Source: Phycisphaerae bacterium (GTDB taxonomy: Bacteria; Planctomycetota; Phycisphaerae; Phycisphaerales; UBA1924). Taken from it: a DNA stretch of 32,243 nucleotides. Shown piece after piece: positions 27,467-32,243 of this stretch (positions are counted from its first letter, which is position 1; each line of letters starts with the position of its first letter). A model generated the notes under the pieces. The model was not told where the DNA came from, did not search any database, and saw only the letters and a list, made by a program, of their open reading frames with translations. The position numbers and the translations under genes were made by a program. The DNA lies in assembly GCA_016793805.1 (NCBI GenBank), contig JAEUIZ010000052.1:1-32243 (forward strand), read 5' to 3'.

Positions 27467-28048
27467 ATGACGACCGTTCTGCCACATCAACTGCTCCACT
27501 TTGCCGAAGGGTGGCTGAACGCCTGCGATTCACCGCTGGTGTGGCTGATCGGCGAGCCGGGCGCGGGCAAGTCCACACTCCTGCACGCTTGCAGCATCGT
27601 GCGCCCCACGCACCGTACGGTTGAACTGGGCGCTGTGTGCGCAGCAACCAAGGCGTTCTCAGCCAAGGACGGGGGACTTCGCCGACTTGGACGCATCGCC
27701 GAACTGGTCCGCGAGGAGGCACTGGCACAGGGAACCCCCACCATCGTCGCCGCGTGCTCCATCCCGCCGATGCTCGTGGGCCCGCGCAGCCGAGAGACAG
27801 TGTTCATTCTGCTGCCGCCGGAAGATCAAGTCTACGAACAACGCCGCCAACGGCCCGCCCGACCTTCGCCCTCAGCGGATGAACACGAGGCCGCGTACCA
27901 CCGGGCGATCGTGGCCGAGTTGAGCACGCTGCCCCATGTTCAGAAACTACGCCCGCCGTTCCTAGCTGCCTTGCTCGGCGCGGACGCGGCAGGCGAGACT
28001 TCTCCCACCGCCCATCCGAGAATTCCCCTCTCCGGGGCTGGAGACTGA
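27467..28048 (+). CDS. Small P-loop NTPase or kinase-like protein
   Basis: A 193-residue protein with a Walker A motif GEPGAGKST (residues 29-37). A weak hydrophobic strand before an acidic or Ser/Thr position ([15 protein letters not shown]) may hold the Walker B equivalent, and a helical Arg-rich stretch ([20 protein letters not shown]) may be the lid. The size suits small-molecule kinases of the adenylate/gluconate type rather than AAA+ machines, but no specific family is recognised. It is spaced 19 bases after the GT2 gene and 3 bases before the LOG-like gene, so it clearly belongs to the operon. Confidence 0.65.
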   Translation: MTTVLPHQLLHFAEGWLNACDSPLVWLIGEPGAGKSTLLHACSIVRPTHRTVELGAVCAATKAFSAKDGGLRRLGRIAELVREEALAQGTPTIVAACSIPPMLVGPRSRETVFILLPPEDQVYEQRRQRPARPSPSADEHEAAYHRAIVAELSTLPHVQKLRPPFLAALLGADAAGETSPTAHPRIPLSGAGD

Positions 28049-28051
28049 CCG

Positions 28052-28600
28052 ATGCCCCCGCGTCCCCCCCGCCCCCTCATCGCCGTCGTCGGTTCCGCAC
28101 GCGAGTCCCCGGAAGAGGTCAAGGCGGCCGAAGAACTCGGGAGGCTGTTGATCGACGGCGGTGTGAAGATCATCTGCGGCGGCCTGGGTGGTGTCATGGC
28201 TGGCGTCTGCCGCGGCGCGGCCGCGTCCCCGCACTGGGATGACGGCTCGGTAATTGGCGTTGTGCCCACGTATGACCTGGCGAGCGGAAACCCGTGGTTG
28301 GGCACGACCATCGCGACAGGCATGGGGCACGGCCGCAACATCCTGGTCGTTGCGTCGGCACGGGTGGTCATCGCCATCGGAGGCCGCGCGGGCACACTTA
28401 CCGAAATCGCGCTGGCTTGGTCACTCGGAAAACCCGTGCTCGCGGTCGGCACCGAGCAAGGTTGGGCGTCGCGGCTGGCGGGCGCGAAAGTTGATGACCG
28501 TCGCGATGACCACATTCATGGTCCACTGTCTCCGGCTGAGGCGGCCCGCCTGGCGATCTCGCTGAGTCAAACCAGCCTCCCTCCCTCGCAGGAGTTCTGA
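28052..28600 (+). CDS. LOG/TIGR00725-like Rossmann protein
   Basis: A 182-residue protein of the SLOG/LOG superfamily. N-terminal [11 protein letters not shown], then [18 protein letters not shown] and the signature [20 protein letters not shown] (residues ~110-129). LOG enzymes (cytokinin-activating) cleave the N-glycosidic bond of nucleotide 5'-monophosphates and carry PGGxGTxxE; here the same site reads GGRAGTLTE, the TIGR00725 variant, keeping Gly-Thr and Glu118 but lacking the first Pro. TIGR00725 members are uncharacterised or bind nucleotide-like ligands. The stop overlaps the next gene's start (TGATG). In this context it may release or sense a nucleotide or nucleotide sugar (inference). 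Confidence 0.78.
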   Translation: MPPRPPRPLIAVVGSARESPEEVKAAEELGRLLIDGGVKIICGGLGGVMAGVCRGAAASPHWDDGSVIGVVPTYDLASGNPWLGTTIATGMGHGRNILVVASARVVIAIGGRAGTLTEIALAWSLGKPVLAVGTEQGWASRLAGAKVDDRRDDHIHGPLSPAEAARLAISLSQTSLPPSQEF

Positions 28601-29517
28601 TGCCGTCTGCCCTTGTCCTCTGCTTTCACCGAGTCGTCCCGGATGCCGTGGCCGACGACTACTGGCCATGGGTCGAACGGGGGTCCGCGATTACGGTTTC
28701 TCGGTTCGAATCCATACTGGATCACATCAGCGAGACCCATCGCTGGATCGACGAACAAGAGGCCGCCGACCGCCTTGTGCGAGGGCGCGGCTCAGCGGCT
28801 CGCACCTGCTGGATTACGTTCGATGACGGGTATCGCGACAATCTGAAGGTCGCCGCTCCGATTCTGAAGTCACGCGGGATCTCTCCCACCCTGTTCATCA
28901 GCACCCGAGTGCTGCAGGCAGGTTTCCGGCTACCCGTCGACCGTTGGTACTCGGCGCTCCTGGTCGCCAGGACAGGTTTCGGCTCGCCGTTCGCATCCCC
29001 CGAAGCACGCATGGCCCTGCTCGCTGGACCAGCGAAGCAGCGCTTCGTCCGGGCTCGCAAACAGGAACAGGACATCCTGCTTCAGGCGCTCATGTCGGAA
29101 CTCGGATGCTCCGACTCGCCTGATCACCGCAATGAACGGACGATCGAGTACCTCCGTGCCGATGACCTTGATGCGCTGTGCGCACTCGGCTGGAGGATCG
29201 GACCCCACGGCGCCAGTCACGAACTCCTGCACACGCTGCCGGAAGATGCTCTCGAAGCCGAACTCATGGAGTCTCATGCCGCCCTCGACGGCCTGCCCGG
29301 ACGGTCGTTATGGACTGCCTGGCCAGACGGCGCATGGAACCCCGCGGCTGCATTCGCGATGAAGCGTATCTACACCCCGCTCGGTTACTGTGGATGCCTA
29401 TCCGTCGAGCCGAGGTGCGCAGCCGTGACCGATCCCGCCTGGGCCATGCCCAGAGTCATCCCCTGCCGAGAGAACGGCTGGGCATGCGATGGCCCCGCCA
29501 TCCCACCAACCATATAG
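28600..29517 (+). CDS. Polysaccharide deacetylase (NodB homology)
   Basis: A 305-residue carbohydrate esterase family 4-like protein. Motif 1 is WITFDDGYRDN with Asp75-Asp76 (catalytic base and metal ligand); motif 2 is His203-x3-His207 in GPHGASHELLHTL (zinc ligands). LVLCFHRVVPD at the N-terminus is typical of cytoplasmic polysaccharide deacetylases near glycosyltransferases. Activity expected: removal of N-acetyl groups from a sugar or glycan. There is no signal peptide, so it probably works on a precursor inside the cell. Last gene of the cassette; a hairpin and repeat copy B follow. The start overlaps the previous stop (TGATG). Confidence 0.85.
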   Translation: MPSALVLCFHRVVPDAVADDYWPWVERGSAITVSRFESILDHISETHRWIDEQEAADRLVRGRGSAARTCWITFDDGYRDNLKVAAPILKSRGISPTLFISTRVLQAGFRLPVDRWYSALLVARTGFGSPFASPEARMALLAGPAKQRFVRARKQEQDILLQALMSELGCSDSPDHRNERTIEYLRADDLDALCALGWRIGPHGASHELLHTLPEDALEAELMESHAALDGLPGRSLWTAWPDGAWNPAAAFAMKRIYTPLGYCGCLSVEPRCAAVTDPAWAMPRVIPCRENGWACDGPAIPPTI

Positions 29518-29560
29518 CCGGAGTCGCCGCGCCCCGTCCGGAGCGTCTTTCCCGCGCCGC

Positions 29561-29577
29561 GGCCTCTATGGGAGGCC
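29561..29577 (+). terminator. Hairpin after the cassette operon
   Basis: GGCCTC-TATGG-GAGGCC, a 6-bp stem with possible CG extensions, 43 bases after the deacetylase stop and 26 bases before repeat copy B. No U tract. Confidence 0.4.
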
Positions 29578-29603
29578 ACGGTCGCTTCGCCGGAGCAATT
29601 CGT

Positions 29604-29693
29604 CTGCACGCCGTTCGGGTCTGCGATACCCTGATCCCGCCTGGCAGCGATTGAAGACCTGATCAAGCAGATTGCGGACACCCACATCCGTGA
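29604..29693 (+). repeat. 90-bp direct repeat, copy B (right border of the glycan cassette)
   Basis: Partner of 22915-23004 with 80/90 matches by hand count and no gaps. Here the readable AAIEDLIKQI frame ends in TAG at 29696 after ADTHIRE. The copy ends 65 bases before the mod start codon, so it may contribute to the promoter or leader of the R-M locus. Confidence 0.9.
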
Positions 29694-29758
29694 ATAGCCC
29701 CAACCCCCACCGGTCCCCAACCTCCCCGTTCCCAACCATCCTCGCCGCGTGAGAAACC

Positions 29759-31588
29759 ATGCCGTCACTCGAGTTCAAGGGCAAGTCGTTCGTCTACACG
29801 CACCACCTGTCGGTCCCCTTCCGGGAACTGGTGGTGGACGCGAAGAAGTCGCTCCCGGCGAAGGGGCAGAAGCCGAGCCTCGACGACAACCTCATCATTC
29901 ACGGCGACAACCTGCACGCGCTGAAGGCGCTGCTGCCCGTGTACGCGGGGAAGGTGGACTGCATCTTCATCGACCCGCCATACAACACCGGCAACGAGGG
30001 GTGGTGCTACAACGACAACGTCCGCAGCCCGCTCATGAAGGAATGGCTCAAGAAGGAGGCCAACCCGGTTGACAAAGAGGATTTGGAGCGGCACGACAAG
30101 TGGCTGTGCATGATGTGGCCGCGCCTGCAGCTGCTTCGGGAGTTGTTGGCGGAGGAGGGGGCCATCTTCATCACCCTCGATGACAATGAGGTTCACCGCT
30201 TTCGGGGCATCATGGATGAGATCATGGGCCCCGAGAACTTCGTCGCGAGCATTATCTGGCACAAGATGGATAGCCCGAAGAACACTGCCGTTCAGTTCAG
30301 CGAAGACCATGACTACGTGTTGGTGTACGCGAAGCACGGGCCAAACTGGTTCCCGAACCTGCTGGAGAGGTCGGATGAGATGCTCGCTCGCTACAAGAAT
30401 CCGGACAATGACCCTCGCGGCCCTTGGCTGTTGAGCGACCTTGCTGCAAGGAACGAGTACTCGGCGGGGCTGTACGAGATCAGAACACCATCCGGAAAGA
30501 TCATCCCGCGTCCCCCTGCTGGAAGCTACTGGCGAGTGAGCAAGGAGCGATTCCAGGAGCTTGACCGCGACAAACGCATCTGGTGGGGCACTGGAGACGT
30601 TCGGCCCGGCATCAAGCGATTCCTCTCCGAGGTGAAAGACGGCGTTGTTCCCCAGACCATCTGGCCGTGGAAGGAGGTGGGAAGCACCCGCAACGCCAAG
30701 CAGCACCTCTCTCAGATCATGGAGAAGAAGCCCGGAGACGAGATGTTCGTCACGCCCAAGCCTGTCGAGCTGCTTGCTCGCGTCATTGACTTGGCCACGA
30801 ACAAAGACTCGATCGTTCTCGATTCCTTCGCCGGTAGCGGCACCACCGCGCACGCCGTGCTTGCGGCGAACAAGAAGGACGGCGGCAACCGCAAGTTCAT
30901 CCTCGTCGAGACCGAGGACTATGCCGACACGCTCACTGCCGAGCGGGTGCGCCGCGTCGTCAAGGGTTACGCCTTCGAGGGGACGCAGCGCGAGGAGTTG
31001 CACCGTGAGCCAATCACCTGGACGAGGCTCAAGAAGGCCACGGACCTGATCGAGAAGGTCGAAGGCATCGAGATGATGGCCGGGAAGCGGTTCGACCGGA
31101 TCAGGGCGGCCGTCGACGATGGCGAACTGGTCGTCACCGGGGAGAAGGACGTCAAGCAGAAGACGGAGGGGCTCGGCGGCTCGTTCACCTTCGCCACGCT
31201 CGGGCCTGAGATGTCGATCGAGGCGTTGCTGACGGACGGCCTCCCCGCGTTCGACGCCCTGGCGAAGTACGTCTTCTACACCGCCACCGGCCGCACGCTC
31301 GCTGAGGTGCCCAAACAGACCGGCAAGACCTTCGGCTACATCGGCGAGACGGAGAGCCACCGCGTGCACCTGCTCTACAAGCCAGACAAGGCGTGGCTGC
31401 GGAGCAACGACGCCGCGCTGACCGAGCAGGTGGTGGACGCCATCGTCGCGACGAACAAGAGCGGGGGGGCGGGCAAGAAGACGCTGGTCTTCGCCGCGGC
31501 GAAGTTCATGGGCCAGCGCGACCTCACCAAGCGCGGCGTGGACTTCTGCCAGTTGCCGTACGCCATTCACCGCATCCTTGGGGACTGA
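29759..31588 (+). CDS. mod: Type III restriction-modification system, Mod DNA methyltransferase
   Basis: A 609-residue beta-class amino-methyltransferase. It carries the catalytic motif DPPYNTG (Asp72-Tyr75; DPPY implies N6-adenine) and the AdoMet motif DSFAGSGTT (residues ~355-363). In this order the target-recognition domain lies between them (~150-330). The IIHGDNLHALKALLPVYAGK lead-in, YNDNVRSPLMKEWL and WPRLQLLRELLAEEGAIFIT are standard for Mod. The C-terminal part (~430-609) probably contacts Res. Length fits type III Mod (about 550-700). The stop is directly followed by the ATG of res. The ribosome site at 29759 is weak. In type III systems Mod alone methylates one strand and also gives Res its specificity. 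Confidence 0.95.
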   Translation: MPSLEFKGKSFVYTHHLSVPFRELVVDAKKSLPAKGQKPSLDDNLIIHGDNLHALKALLPVYAGKVDCIFIDPPYNTGNEGWCYNDNVRSPLMKEWLKKEANPVDKEDLERHDKWLCMMWPRLQLLRELLAEEGAIFITLDDNEVHRFRGIMDEIMGPENFVASIIWHKMDSPKNTAVQFSEDHDYVLVYAKHGPNWFPNLLERSDEMLARYKNPDNDPRGPWLLSDLAARNEYSAGLYEIRTPSGKIIPRPPAGSYWRVSKERFQELDRDKRIWWGTGDVRPGIKRFLSEVKDGVVPQTIWPWKEVGSTRNAKQHLSQIMEKKPGDEMFVTPKPVELLARVIDLATNKDSIVLDSFAGSGTTAHAVLAANKKDGGNRKFILVETEDYADTLTAERVRRVVKGYAFEGTQREELHREPITWTRLKKATDLIEKVEGIEMMAGKRFDRIRAAVDDGELVVTGEKDVKQKTEGLGGSFTFATLGPEMSIEALLTDGLPAFDALAKYVFYTATGRTLAEVPKQTGKTFGYIGETESHRVHLLYKPDKAWLRSNDAALTEQVVDAIVATNKSGGAGKKTLVFAAAKFMGQRDLTKRGVDFCQLPYAIHRILGD

Positions 31589-32107
31589 ATGAAACTCAAG
31601 GACTACCAGATCGATGTGCTCGACCGACTCAGCGGCTATCTCTCCGCGCTCGCGGCGAAGCGCAAGGAAGCGGAGGAATATGTCGAGTTCCAGCGGGGCA
31701 AAGGGCGAGATGCCAAGCTCGGCGACTATTGCCGCGAGACCTGGCAGGATCTGGCGGCCGCGGGCGCGCTGCCCAAGGTCCGGCTGCCGGATGGCACCGA
31801 GGCCGTCATGCCGTACGTCGGTCGGGAGGACGGTCGGAAGCGGGCGATACCGAATGTCTGCCTGAAGATCCCCACGGGCGGCGGCAAGACGCTGATCGGC
31901 ACCATCGCCGTGGACCGGATCAACACGGAGGCGTTCAAGACGCAGACCGGGCTGGTGCTGTGGGTCGTGCCGTCGGATGCGATCTACTCGCAGACCTGGC
32001 GCACCCTGGCCAACCGCGAGCACCCGTATCGGCAGATGCTCGAACGTGCCTCGGGCGGGCGCGTCAAGATGCTGGAGAAGAACGACGCGTTCACGAAGCA
32101 GGATGTG
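31589..32107 (+). pseudogene. res: Type III restriction endonuclease Res, disrupted by an insertion element
   Basis: The N-terminal ~173 residues of Res, an ATP-dependent translocase and nuclease normally about 900-1,000 residues long. Visible: Q-motif-like start KLKDYQIDVLDRL, Walker A KIPTGGGKT (to residue 101) and LVLWVVPSDAIYSQT (motif Ia region). The sequence matches Res style up to RVKMLEKNDAFTKQDV, then switches to KLWSRPAGA and a stop at 32135-32137. The rest of the helicase (DExx box onward) and the nuclease domain are absent before the transposase begins, so this copy cannot cut DNA. The remaining 3' part of res may lie beyond the element, outside the window. Confidence 0.85.
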
Positions 32108-32243
32108 AAACTATGGAGCAGGCCTGCGGGCGCATGATCGCCCGGGGCGGCCGGACGCGTGTTCGGCTTGCACCCGGGAGCGCCGACCAGGAGCCTGACC
32201 ATGTGGACGATCGGGATCGATGCGCATTACCGGCTGTTCGTGC
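32108..32243 (+). mobile_element. IS110-family insertion sequence, left end (partial)
   Basis: The left end begins within a few bases of 32107, where Res similarity stops. The 93 bases before the transposase contain GCAGGCCTGC (32118-32127, perfect palindrome) and GGGCG-CATGAT-CGCCC (32128-32143). Such structures fit the noncoding end of IS110-type elements, which lack classical terminal inverted repeats. The element runs off the right edge. Confidence 0.65.
32201..32243 (+). CDS. IS110-family transposase, N-terminal fragment
   Basis: ATG at 32201 with AGGAG at 32189-32193. Only MWTIGIDAHYRLFV is visible. The pattern hydrophobic-x-GID-x-H/S-x at the very N-terminus is typical of IS110/IS1111 DEDD transposases, and Asp7 would be the first catalytic Asp of the RuvC-like domain. 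With 14 residues the call is suggestive, strengthened by the interrupted res gene and the short leader. Confidence 0.65.
   Translation, partial: MWTIGIDAHYRLFV

Noticed and set aside
22915..29693. Integron cassette array or classical IS composite transposon
   Set aside because: The border repeats are direct, lack the core sites and inverted-repeat layout of attC, and no transposase or integrase lies beside them within the cassette.
29765..32023. 752-codon minus-strand open frame
   Set aside because: Mirror of mod and res, which have clear catalytic motifs on the plus strand.

Overview
The window is very GC-rich and looks like a planctomycete of the class Phycisphaerae. Three traits support this: a secreted protein ending in a tandem Cys-containing dockerin-like unit (core VLNVNDFTCFLNRF), a PEP-CTERM variant of the VPAPG type followed by an Arg cluster, and small genes typical of planctomycete islands, including a HARE-HTH protein. 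The assignment rests on recognised sequence style, not on a marker gene.

Positions 1 to about 17.19 kb look like ordinary chromosome. In order: a partial two-domain beta-rich protein, a PEP-CTERM protein, trpS, a propeller/dockerin exoprotein, an HU/IHF-like protein and a beta-barrel outer-membrane protein (both minus strand), arfB, a UbiA prenyltransferase (minus), a large membrane-anchored kinase-like protein with ankyrin-like repeats, tRNA-Pro(CGG), a DinB-like protein, the peroxide-defence pair perR/fur-katG (minus) and a tandem DUF1801 protein. Several units carry sigma-70-like promoters, mostly with 17-nt spacers, and GC hairpins with few U residues after them.

At 17.19 kb the sequence changes character. 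A 3' tRNA fragment (acceptor strand plus T arm, minus strand, no tRNA body) abuts a start-less C-terminal tail resembling that of a tyrosine integrase. I read this as the left end (att site) of an integrated island running past the right edge of the window. The island first carries four small genes (two or three unknowns and a HARE-HTH protein). Next comes a divergent pair: a DUF2325-type protein and a fusion of a PD-(D/E)XK nuclease with an EVE/PUA-like domain.

From 22.9 to 29.7 kb lies the most distinctive part. A seven-gene, tightly packed operon (M20-like amidohydrolase, three glycosyltransferases, a small P-loop protein, a LOG/TIGR00725-like protein, a polysaccharide deacetylase) is bracketed by a 90-bp direct repeat (80/90 identical by hand count) and has its own upstream terminator and promoter. 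It sits between the nuclease-EVE gene and a type III restriction-modification locus, so a glycan or glycoconjugate cassette seems to have been placed inside a defence island.

The type III mod gene (29,759-31,588) is complete. The res gene is broken after about 173 codons by the start of an IS110-family element, whose transposase begins at 32,201 and leaves the window. The host therefore probably keeps an orphan DNA methyltransferase unless the element excises.
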